Origin: Caulobacter sp. CCH9-E1
Lineage (GTDB): Bacteria > Pseudomonadota > Alphaproteobacteria > Caulobacterales > Caulobacteraceae
DNA length: 31,171 nt
Assembly (NCBI RefSeq): GCF_001556515.1
Contig: NZ_LSJA01000166.1
Coordinates: 1 to 31,171, forward strand
Reading direction: 5' to 3'
The notes under the pieces: model-generated
Databases searched by the model: none
What the model saw: only the letters and a program-made list of their open reading frames with translations
Told to the model about the DNA's origin: nothing
Part shown: positions 16,151 through 22,722 of the stretch, piece by piece
How positions within the stretch are numbered: the first letter of the stretch is position 1
Layout of the letters: every line of letters starts with the position of its first letter
Made by a program: the position numbers and the translations under genes

Positions 16151-16176
16151 GGGCCCCGGAATCGTCGCCGGGGCCC
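16151..16176 (-). terminator. Terminator hairpin after the POT transporter gene
   Basis: A perfect 9-bp GC stem, GGGCCCCGG (16151-16159) with CCGGGGCCC (16168-16176), and an 8-nt loop, begins 9 bases past the POT stop. The T-tract is poor (TTCCC on the minus strand, TTCGTTCG on the plus strand). A second perfect 9-bp hairpin sits next to it at 16123-16145. Confidence 0.6.
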
Positions 16177-16185
16177 TTCGTTCGT

Positions 16186-18054
16186 TCAGGCCGTCACATC
16201 GTCGGCGCCGTGCGACCACTTCTTGAGGATCGGCGACAGGGCCAGGAACAGCACGCCGATCGCGACGGCGACCAGCCCGATGACGTTGAACACCTTCAGC
16301 GACGAGGCCAGCGCCAGGGCGGGGTCGAGGACCTGTCCGCCGACCGTCTCGGTCGCCGCCAGGCCCGCGATCTTGCCGCCGACCCACTGGGCGATGGCCA
16401 GGGCCAGGAACCAGACGGCCATCATGAACGAGACCATCGACAGCGGCGACAGCTTGGTCATCTGCGACAGGCCGACCGGCGACATGCACATCTCGCCGGT
16501 GGTGTGCAGCATGTACATCAGCACCAGGAAGATCAGCGGCAGGCGGAACGCGCCGTCGGCGAAGGTCGCGCCCCACTTCAGCAGCAGGAAGCCCGCCCCG
16601 ACCTGGATCAGCGCCAGGCCGAACTTAATCACCGGGTTGGGATCGCGGCCGCGCGCGCCCAGGAAGGTCCAGAGCGCGGCGAAGACCGGGGCGAAGATCA
16701 GGATCCAGCCCGCGTTCAGCATCTGGGTCTGTGGGGCGTTAAAGCTGGTGTTGACCCAGAAGGTCGACGCCGGATCGATGCCGGCCGCCTTCAGCTGGTC
16801 GCTCGTGGCCAGGGTGATCGCCCCGCCCAGCAGGCGCACCGGCTCGCGCACCAGGTCCAGCTGGACATTGGTCGCGGCGAACAGGCTGAGCGAGGAGCCG
16901 GCCTGTTCGAACAGGGTCCAGAACACCACCGCCCCGAAGATCAGGAACACGGCGAGAGCCAGGCGCTCGCGCTCGGCCTTGGCGCACTTGGTCGCCATGA
17001 ACCAGCCGATATAGCCCAGGGACGCGATGATGCCGACGTTCAGGGTCATGCCGACGACGCCGTTGAACTGCACCAGGAAGAAGATGCCGACGAGGCCCAG
17101 CAGCGAGACGGCGTAGATCATCGTCTCCAGGCTGAGCGGGCCCAGGACCTTCTTCTTGAGGGCCTCGGGATGTGGCGGCTCGGCCTTGTTCTCCAGCCAG
17201 GGCTTGCCCAGCACGAAAACGACAAAGCCGGCCAGCATGCCTAGGCCCGCCAGGCCAAAGCCCGCCCACCAGCCGACGCTGACGCCCAGCAGGCCGCACA
17301 GGATCGACGCCCAGAACGAGCCCAGGTTGATACCGTAGTAGTAGAGGGTGAAGCCCGGGTCGCGACGCGGATCGCCTTGCGGGTACAGCTGTCCGACGAT
17401 CGTGGAGATATTCGGCTTCAGGAAGCCGACGCCCAAGATGATCAGCGACAGGGCGAACCAGAAGACGTTCAGATAGAAGGGGTCACGACCGGCGACGTCC
17501 AGCTTGTAGTCGGCCTTGGGCAGAACGGCGGGAAGGGGCGCGTCGGCGGGCAGGCCCTCGATCTCGAAGTCGCCCGCCTTGGTGGCGGCCACCTCGTAGG
17601 GCTTGCCGGCGACGACGAGGCGCGACACGCGCTCTTGGCCTCGGCCTTCGGACTGGAACTCATAGGTCGCGCCGCCATAGGTCAGGGTCTGGACGGCGGG
17701 TTTGCCCTCCACCGCCATGGCCAGGTGACCCGCCACCAGCAGCAAAGCGCCGAACGCCACGGCCTTGCGCGTGCCCAGCCACTTGTCGGCCAACATGCCG
17801 CCCAACAGCGGCAGCAGATAGACCAGCGAGGTGTAGGAGCCGTAGTGGCCCGACGCCGTCTTCGGGTCGAACAGGAAGTGCTGCGTCAGATAGAAGATCA
17901 GGATCGCCCGCATGCCGTAGTAGGAGAACCGCTCCCACATCTCGGCCAGAAAGCAGATGATCAGGCCGCGCGGATGGCCCTTGAGCAGCTGGATCAGGAC
18001 GGGAATTCCGGTCACGAGCGTGATCAGGACGCCCGCGGCGATAACGATGTTCAT
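16186..18054 (-). CDS. POT/PTR family proton-dependent peptide transporter
   Basis: A 622-residue inner-membrane symporter that imports di- and tripeptides with protons. The family signatures are EMWERFSYYGMRAIL (the ExxERF proton/peptide site, about 38-52) and FYLNVFWFALSLIILGVGFLKPNIST (about 193-218). Two features differ from the usual layout. There is an extra N-terminal hydrophobic segment (about 3-24) before the canonical first helix. There is also a polar insert of about 80 residues (about 115-192) between helices 3 and 4, predicted periplasmic. I chose the ATG at 18054 (AAGG 7 bases upstream) over a TTG two codons earlier. The gene is transcribed alone, divergent from the DUF427 gene. 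The substrate range cannot be read from sequence. Confidence 0.92.
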   Translation of the reverse strand: MNIVIAAGVLITLVTGIPVLIQLLKGHPRGLIICFLAEMWERFSYYGMRAILIFYLTQHFLFDPKTASGHYGSYTSLVYLLPLLGGMLADKWLGTRKAVAFGALLLVAGHLAMAVEGKPAVQTLTYGGATYEFQSEGRGQERVSRLVVAGKPYEVAATKAGDFEIEGLPADAPLPAVLPKADYKLDVAGRDPFYLNVFWFALSLIILGVGFLKPNISTIVGQLYPQGDPRRDPGFTLYYYGINLGSFWASILCGLLGVSVGWWAGFGLAGLGMLAGFVVFVLGKPWLENKAEPPHPEALKKKVLGPLSLETMIYAVSLLGLVGIFFLVQFNGVVGMTLNVGIIASLGYIGWFMATKCAKAERERLALAVFLIFGAVVFWTLFEQAGSSLSLFAATNVQLDLVREPVRLLGGAITLATSDQLKAAGIDPASTFWVNTSFNAPQTQMLNAGWILIFAPVFAALWTFLGARGRDPNPVIKFGLALIQVGAGFLLLKWGATFADGAFRLPLIFLVLMYMLHTTGEMCMSPVGLSQMTKLSPLSMVSFMMAVWFLALAIAQWVGGKIAGLAATETVGGQVLDPALALASSLKVFNVIGLVAVAIGVLFLALSPILKKWSHGADDVTA

Positions 18055-18297
18055 ACCCAAGCCTTGCCCAAGCTTTTAAGAAACGTGACGGGCCGCGCGG
18101 GCCGTCCCGGCGCGCCCCCTCGACGCGGTCCGGGTCAAATCGCCCTCGCCGACCCCGATGGCCGGGGAGAAGATCACGCGGCCGGACGTTTCACAAGCAA
18201 CGGCTTGCCGTTGCAGCCCGCGCCGCGCCCTCAGGCGGGAGCTTGGCCGCGCCTCCGCGCGTTGATCGTCCGACGTTTTGTTTCTCGGGAGCCGAAG
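18055..18297. other. Divergent spacer between POT transporter and DUF427 genes
   Basis: A 243-base divergent region with no convincing ORF. It contains a perfect 7-bp hairpin GCAACGG-CTTG-CCGTTGC (18197-18214) and an imperfect GC palindrome near 18088-18105. Promoters for both genes must lie here, but I see no clear -35/-10 pair. Confidence 0.5.
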
Positions 18298-18825
18298 ATG
18301 AAGATCCCCGACGCCAGCCATCCGATCACGATCGACCACGTCTCGGGCGTGGTGCGGGTGATCTTCGAGGGTCACGAAATCGCCGACAGCGACGACGTGC
18401 TCGTACTGCGCGAGGCCGACTATCCGCCGGTCTATTACTTCTCGCGCGACAGCGTGCAGATGCCGTTCCTGCGCCGCACCGACAAGGTGACCCACTGCCC
18501 CTACAAGGGCGACGCGGCCTATTTCACCATCTACCGAGACCGCCAGATCATCGAGAACGCGGCCTGGTCCTACGAGGACCCCTATGCGGCCGTCGGGCCG
18601 ATCGCCGGGCGCGTGGCCTTCTATCCCGAGCACGTGGAGTTCCAGCTGGACGACCGCTCGCCCGCCGAGACCGAGGCGATGGATGTCGACGAGGTGGTGC
18701 GCCACACCGACAGCGGCTCGGGAAACAGCCAGGCCCAGCGCTGGCCGCCAAACGTCGACATGCCCGACACAGACAAGGCCGAGCCCGAGCTCGACCCGCC
18801 CTACAAGGGCGTGGGTGCCATTTAG
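18298..18825 (+). CDS. DUF427 domain protein
   Basis: A 175-residue soluble protein of the DUF427 family. Visible family features are RVIFEGHEIADSDDVLVLRE at the start, YPPVYYFSRDSVQM, the conserved THCPYKGDAAYFTI segment (Cys in C-P-Y/F-K-G), AAWSYEDPYAAVGPIAGRVAFYP, and an acidic C-terminal tail. Some members are annotated as nucleotidyltransferase-like; no firm activity is known to me. The ATG at 18298 has GGGAG 6 bases upstream. Earlier in-frame codons fall inside the POT gene region and are rejected. The long tail after about residue 130 (Ser/Pro/Asp-rich) is probably disordered. Confidence 0.85.
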   Translation: MKIPDASHPITIDHVSGVVRVIFEGHEIADSDDVLVLREADYPPVYYFSRDSVQMPFLRRTDKVTHCPYKGDAAYFTIYRDRQIIENAAWSYEDPYAAVGPIAGRVAFYPEHVEFQLDDRSPAETEAMDVDEVVRHTDSGSGNSQAQRWPPNVDMPDTDKAEPELDPPYKGVGAI

Positions 18826-18862
18826 CCGCACCCCGTCGCCATTTGGTCGCATCCCGCCGGAC

Positions 18863-18901
18863 TTAAGTCCGCGTTAAGAGCTGCTGGCGCGACCCTATGG
18901 T
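18863..18901 (+). promoter_or_regulatory. CtrA-type promoter before the 47-residue ORF
   Basis: TTAA-N7-TTAA (18863-18866 and 18874-18877) matches the Caulobacter CtrA box TTAA-N7-TTAA(C) apart from the final base (G). The second TTAA lies in a -35-like TTAAGA, 16 bases before a -10-like TATGGT (18896-18901). This is the geometry of CtrA-activated promoters, where the box overlaps the -35. A transcript would start near 18908 and give a leader of about 27 bases with a strong ribosome-binding site. The first TTAA also sits in a 14-base palindrome CGGACTTAAGTCCG. Confidence 0.6.
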
Positions 18902-18934
18902 CGAGCTCCCGGCAGAGGGGCGCGGAGGAAACCC

Positions 18935-19078
18935 ATGGCCTACGTTTCTTTCAATCACGCGGACGCCGTTCACGCCGCGACCGACCGTCCCCCCATCGCC
19001 TGGGGCCGGCTTGCGGCGGTCGCCTTTGCGCTTGGCTCCTGGGTGGCCATCATCGCCGGCGTGCGGGCGATCTTCTAG
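18935..19078 (+). CDS. 47-residue single-pass membrane protein, unknown
   Basis: A small ORF with a strong GGAGGAA ribosome-binding site 4 bases before the ATG. The product has a polar N-terminus (MAYVSFNHADAVHAATDRPP), a short IAWGR linker, and one hydrophobic helix (about 26-42, LAAVAFALGSWVAIIAG) ending VRAIF. I do not recognise a family. A good initiation site, a CtrA-type promoter with the right spacing, and a complete helix make it a credible gene despite its length. It is convergent with gshA, with only 7 bases between stop codons. Because DUF427 lies 109 bases upstream on the same strand, some read-through expression is also possible. Confidence 0.75.
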   Translation: MAYVSFNHADAVHAATDRPPIAWGRLAAVAFALGSWVAIIAGVRAIF

Positions 19079-19085
19079 CCGCCGC

Positions 19086-20447
19086 CTAGTAGGCGCAGTC
19101 GGTGAACACCCGGCCGATGTCGCCCTTCCAGTCGCCGTTGTAGAGCGCCAGCAGGCGTTCGGCGGGGGTGATCCCACTGTCGGCGATCTCTTCCAGGTCG
19201 CCGAGATAGATCGTCTCGTCCAGGAAGCCGCCGTTCAGCTGGGCGCGGTTCTTCAGGCCCGACTTGGCGATGGCGACGAAGTCCTTGGCCACGTCCTGCA
19301 CCGTGCGGCCGGCGACGGTCGCCTTGAGGCCAAGACGCGGCACGTCGCGACGCAGGCCTTCGCGATCCTCGATCGTCCAGTCCTTGCAGAGGTCCCAGGC
19401 CGCCGCCAGGGCCGCGTCGTCGTAGAAGACGCCGGTCCACAGCGCCGGCAGGGCGCAGAGGCGGCTCCAGGGCCCGGCGTCGGCGCCGCGCATCTCGAGA
19501 TAGGTCTTCAGCCGCACTTCCGGGAAGGCGGTCGTGGTGTGGTCGGCCCAGTCCTTCATCGTGGCGATCTCGCCCGGCAGCTCGGGCAGCTTGCCCTCGA
19601 TGAAGTCGCGGAAGGATCGGCCGGCCACGTCGATGTACTTGTCGCCGCGCTTGACGAAGTACATCGGCACATCGAGGGCGTAGCGCGCGTAGCGCTCGAA
19701 ATCGAAGCCGTCCTCGAACACGAACGACAAGAGGCCCGTGCGGTCGGCGTCGGTGTCGGTCCAGACGTTGGCGCGGGCCGACAGGAAACCGTTCGGCTTG
19801 CCTTCGGTGAACGGGGAATTGGCGAACAGGGCCGTGGCGATTGGCTGCAGGGCCAGGCTCATGCGGAACTTGGCGACCATGTCGGCTTCGCTGGAGAAGT
19901 CGAGATTGGCCTGCACCGTGCAGGTGCGCAGCATCATGTCGAGGCCGAGGTTACCGACCTTGGGCATGTACTCGCGCATGATGACGTACCGGCCCTTGGG
20001 CATGACCGGCACCTCTTCGCGCTTCCACAGCGGCGAGAAGCCCAGGCCCACGAAGCCCAAGCCCAGCTCGTCGGCGACGGTCTTCACCTCGTCGAGGTGC
20101 TTGCCGGTCTCGTCGCAGATGTCGTGCATGGTCTTGAGCGGCGCGCCCGACAGCTCGAACTGCCCGCCTGGCTCCAGGCTGACATTGGCGCCATTGCGCT
20201 CCAGCCCGATGATCGTCGGGCCTTCCATGACAGGCGTCCAGCCAAAGCGCTGCAGGCCGGTCAGCAGGGCGTGGATTCCCTTGTCGCCCTCGTAGGGCAC
20301 AGGGGCGTGCGAGCCCAGATAGAAGCCGAACTTCTCGTGCTCGGCGCCCACGCGGAACGCCGCCTTGGGCTTGCAGCCCCGCGCGAAATAGTCGGTCAGG
20401 TCGGAGAGCGTCAGCGGACGCTCCTGGACGCTAGCGATGTCGGCCAT
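19086..20447 (-). CDS. gshA: Glutamate-cysteine ligase (plant/alphaproteobacterial type)
   Basis: A 453-residue cytoplasmic enzyme that joins glutamate and cysteine using ATP, the first step of glutathione synthesis. It belongs to the class shared by plants and alphaproteobacteria. Visible motifs are RVGAEHEKFGFYL near residue 32-44, RNGANVSLEPGGQFELSGAP, the RYVIMREYMP segment and the NGFLSARANVWTDTDADRTG stretch. I chose the ATG at 20447 (MADIASVQE); GGGGAGGG lies 9 bases upstream. The frame is open 17 codons further without a better site. It is downstream of rsmE on the same strand, with a 136-base structured leader between them. Confidence 0.94.
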   Translation of the reverse strand: MADIASVQERPLTLSDLTDYFARGCKPKAAFRVGAEHEKFGFYLGSHAPVPYEGDKGIHALLTGLQRFGWTPVMEGPTIIGLERNGANVSLEPGGQFELSGAPLKTMHDICDETGKHLDEVKTVADELGLGFVGLGFSPLWKREEVPVMPKGRYVIMREYMPKVGNLGLDMMLRTCTVQANLDFSSEADMVAKFRMSLALQPIATALFANSPFTEGKPNGFLSARANVWTDTDADRTGLLSFVFEDGFDFERYARYALDVPMYFVKRGDKYIDVAGRSFRDFIEGKLPELPGEIATMKDWADHTTTAFPEVRLKTYLEMRGADAGPWSRLCALPALWTGVFYDDAALAAAWDLCKDWTIEDREGLRRDVPRLGLKATVAGRTVQDVAKDFVAIAKSGLKNRAQLNGGFLDETIYLGDLEEIADSGITPAERLLALYNGDWKGDIGRVFTDCAY

Positions 20448-20485
20448 GCAAGCCGTCCCTCCCCAGGGGTTTCGATGCTGCGGGA

Positions 20486-20551
20486 GGAGAGGGCCCATTC
20501 TCTCCGCCGACGGCGATACTACTCGGTCACGCCCAGTTGGGCGTTTTCTTT
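20486..20551 (+). other. Hairpins in the gshA leader, one terminator-like on the opposite strand
   Basis: GGAGAG/CTCTCC (20486-20491 and 20500-20505) and ACGCCC/GGGCGT (20529-20534 and 20539-20544) fall in the rsmE-gshA spacer. The second is followed on the plus strand by TTTTCTTT, the form of an intrinsic terminator for a plus-strand RNA, yet no plus-strand gene lies upstream of it. It may stop antisense transcription or form part of the gshA leader. Confidence 0.45.
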
Positions 20552-20583
20552 GCGAACCTCAAGGGGCAGCCCTGAGCTTAATT

Positions 20584-21300
20584 CTATCGCCAATCCCCAG
20601 CCGCAGCCTGCCAGAGCGTCATGGCCGAGATCGCGGCGGTGTCGGCGCGCAGGATGCGAGGCCCCAGCGACACCGGCGTGACGAAGGAAAGTCCTCGCAG
20701 CCGTTCGCGTTCCTCGGGGGCGAAACCGCCCTCCGGGCCGATCAGAATCGCGGCCGGGGCGCTGGTCCCCGCAAGCGCCTCGATCGCCGGCCTGGCGTCG
20801 CCGCCCTCGTCGCAGAAGACGAGGCGTCGCGCCGGGTCCCAGCCGTCCAGGATCTTGTCCAGCTTCTCGGGATCGAGGATCTCGGGCACGTCGAGGCGAC
20901 CGGTCTGCTCGGCGGCCTCCATGGCGATGGCGTCCAGGCGGCCCAGCTTGACGAAGTCGACATTCGTGCGGCGCGTGATCGTCAGGCGAACGCGGCGCGC
21001 GCCCAGCTCGGCGGCCTTCTCCACGATGGTCTCGACCCGGCCGCGCTTAACCATGGCGATGATCAGGTCGAGGTCCGGCCCCGTCTCCATGGGCCGGGTC
21101 TGAGCGTCGGCCTTCAACAGGCAGCCGCGCTTGGTCGCCTCGACGATGCTGGCGCGCCATTCGCCGTCGCGGCCATTGAACAGCAACACCTCGTCGCCGA
21201 CCGACAGTCGCATGACCGAGGTCAGGTAGCGGGACTGGTCGACGGTGGGGACGACGCCGGCGCCGGCCGACAGGTCGTTGGGAACGAAAAGACGGATCAT
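20584..21300 (-). CDS. rsmE: 16S rRNA m3U1498 methyltransferase
   Basis: A 238-residue SPOUT-class methyltransferase that methylates N3 of U1498 in 16S rRNA using S-adenosylmethionine. The N-terminal PUA-like part has the RLFVPNDL and RYLTSVMRLSVGDEVLLFNG segments. The C-terminal knot shows LIIAMVKRGRVETIVEKAAELG, the SAM loop IGPEGGFAPEE, and the diagnostic ending SLGPRILRADTAAISAM. The ATG at 21300 faces ppk2 divergently across 47 bases. Length is normal for the family. Confidence 0.96.
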   Translation of the reverse strand: MIRLFVPNDLSAGAGVVPTVDQSRYLTSVMRLSVGDEVLLFNGRDGEWRASIVEATKRGCLLKADAQTRPMETGPDLDLIIAMVKRGRVETIVEKAAELGARRVRLTITRRTNVDFVKLGRLDAIAMEAAEQTGRLDVPEILDPEKLDKILDGWDPARRLVFCDEGGDARPAIEALAGTSAPAAILIGPEGGFAPEERERLRGLSFVTPVSLGPRILRADTAAISAMTLWQAAAGDWR

Positions 21301-21306
21301 GGCGTC
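21281..21306 (+). promoter_or_regulatory. Possible EcfG/SigT-like promoter before ppk2
   Basis: GGAAC-N17-CGTC matches the general-stress sigma factor consensus GGAAC-N16/17-CGTT except for the last base. It would start a transcript about 35 bases before the ppk2 ATG. The GGAAC half lies in the start of rsmE on the other strand, so chance is a real alternative. Confidence 0.3.
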
Positions 21307-21347
21307 CTTCTAGCGCAACTCTACTTTTGAGGGGTAGGCTCGCCGTC

Positions 21348-22109
21348 ATGAGCAAATCCGACGACTACGACAACGAGCTCGTCCAGCTGCAGCTGGCGCT
21401 GATCGCCATGCAAAAGAAGGCCATCAAGGACGGCTGGAAGATCCTGGCCATCTTCGAGGGCCGCGACGCGGCGGGCAAGGACGGCACGATCGCCCGCATC
21501 GTCGAGCATCTCTCCAAGCGCGCCACCATGGTCGTCGCCCTGCCCAAGCCGAGCGATCGCGAAGCCAGCGAGTGGTATTTCCAGCGCTATGTCGAATATC
21601 TGCCGGCCTGCGGCGAGGCGGTGCTGTTCAACCGCTCCTGGTACAACCGCGCCGGGGTCGAGCGGGTGATGGACTTCTCGACGCCCAAGCAGCAGGAGCA
21701 GTTCCTGCGCGACGTGCCCGCCTTCGAGCGGATGCTGGTGGAGAACGACACCCGCTACGTGAAGTTCTGGCTCGACATCAGCCGCGAGGAGCAGGCCAAG
21801 CGCTTGAAGGCCCGCCGCGAGGACCCGCTGAAGGCCTTCAAGACCAGCGACCTCGACAAGGTCGCCGAGGAGAAGTGGGACGCCTACACCGAGGCGCGCG
21901 ACGAGATGCTGATGCGCACCCACAGCGACGTCGCGCCGTGGATCTGCGTTCGCGCCGACCACAAGAAGGCCGCGCGGCTCAACGTCATCCGCTGGCTGCT
22001 GCACGCCGCCGGCGACAAGAAGATCGCCAAGGCGGTGGCCAAGCCCGATCCGGAAGTGATCTTCTCGTTCGAACCCAGCGCGCTTGAGGACGGGCGGCTG
22101 GCGCGGTGA
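21348..22109 (+). CDS. ppk2: Polyphosphate kinase 2 (PPK2) family protein
   Basis: A 253-residue P-loop kinase that moves phosphate between polyphosphate and nucleoside diphosphates. Visible motifs are Walker A in IFEGRDAAGKDGTI (about 36-48), the second motif LPKPSDREASEWYFQRY, the Walker B region VLFNRSWYNRAGVERVM, and the lid with R-rich SREEQAKRLKARREDPLK. It is the single-domain class. I chose the ATG at 21348 (MSKSDDYDNELV), with GAGGGG/TAGG upstream; a TTG seven codons earlier is less likely. It faces the DUF1801 gene across a long palindromic repeat. Confidence 0.93.
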   Translation: MSKSDDYDNELVQLQLALIAMQKKAIKDGWKILAIFEGRDAAGKDGTIARIVEHLSKRATMVVALPKPSDREASEWYFQRYVEYLPACGEAVLFNRSWYNRAGVERVMDFSTPKQQEQFLRDVPAFERMLVENDTRYVKFWLDISREEQAKRLKARREDPLKAFKTSDLDKVAEEKWDAYTEARDEMLMRTHSDVAPWICVRADHKKAARLNVIRWLLHAAGDKKIAKAVAKPDPEVIFSFEPSALEDGRLAR

Positions 22110-22110
22110 A

Positions 22111-22267
22111 CCTTCTCCCCCTGCGGGAGAAGGTGGCCCGAAGGGCCGGATGAGGGGTCGCGCCAGTCTTTGATGATTGGCCGATGGCCAGCGTGAGAGC
22201 CGGATAGGACTTTCAACCCCTCATCCGGCAGCCTGCGGCCGCCACCTTCTCCCGCAAGGGGAGAAGG
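22111..22267. repeat. Long palindromic intergenic repeat (REP-like) between ppk2 and DUF1801
   Basis: The element has two outward-facing copies of one unit. Left copy: CCTTCTCCC/GGGAGAAGG stem (22111-22133), GGCCC/GGGCC stem (22135-22147), then GGATGAGGGGT. Right copy, inverted: AACCCCTCATCC, a GC-rich arm, then CCTTCTCCC/GGGAGAAGG (22245-22267). About 55 bases of unrelated sequence lie in the centre. It fills the convergent space exactly and can serve as a bidirectional transcript end. The same architecture is common as a dispersed repeat in Caulobacter-like genomes. Confidence 0.8.
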
Positions 22268-22272
22268 ATTCA

Positions 22273-22656
22273 CTAGCGCGTCTTCCGCGCCTTCCGCTCG
22301 GCCGCGATCGCCGCGTTCTGGGCCACCCGATGCCTGACAATGTCTTCCACTAACTCCGGCGGCAGGGGCGCGTCGGGCTGGAAGCGGATCGTGCCCTTGG
22401 CGGTCTCGAAGCCCTTCAGGCGATCGGCGAACTGCGTGATCACCGCGCCGGGATAGAAGGCGCAATGCTTCGCCGCCGCGCCGAAGTGCACCAGATTGCC
22501 GTTCAGCTTGAAGGTCGGCAGGCCGTAGCTGATGGCCTCCTCGGCCCCCGGCGCCAGGGCGCGGATCTGGCCGCGAAGGGTCTCCAACGCCGCCCGCTGC
22601 TCGGCGGGCAGCTTTGAGAGATAGTCGTCGATGGACGCGGCGGGGGGCTTCATCAT
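22273..22656 (-). CDS. DUF1801 (YdhG/Fra-like) protein
   Basis: A 127-residue soluble protein of the DUF1801 family. Family features are IDDYLSKLPAEQRAALETLR at the start, APGAEEAISYGLPTFKLNG, HFGAAAKHCAFYPG, and the ending KGTIRFQPDAPLPPELVEDIVRHRV. Members include iron-chaperone-like YdhG/Fra proteins of Firmicutes, but the role in proteobacteria is unsettled. The ATG at 22656 has GAGG 8 bases upstream; the next codon is also ATG. It starts 66 bases after the S10 peptidase stop on the same strand. Confidence 0.88.
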   Translation of the reverse strand: MMKPPAASIDDYLSKLPAEQRAALETLRGQIRALAPGAEEAISYGLPTFKLNGNLVHFGAAAKHCAFYPGAVITQFADRLKGFETAKGTIRFQPDAPLPPELVEDIVRHRVAQNAAIAAERKARKTR

Positions 22657-22722
22657 CGGTCGTTCCTCGATCGCTAGACCCCAGGACGTTCGCGGAAGCC
22701 CCCCGCCGACAGAACGGATCGA

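Noticed and set aside
16107..16176. Possible 6S RNA 3' half (CCACCTGGAG followed by a hairpin)
   Set aside because: Only a short CACCT-like match; the closing stem and 5' half of 6S RNA are missing, and the usual neighbour zapA is not here.
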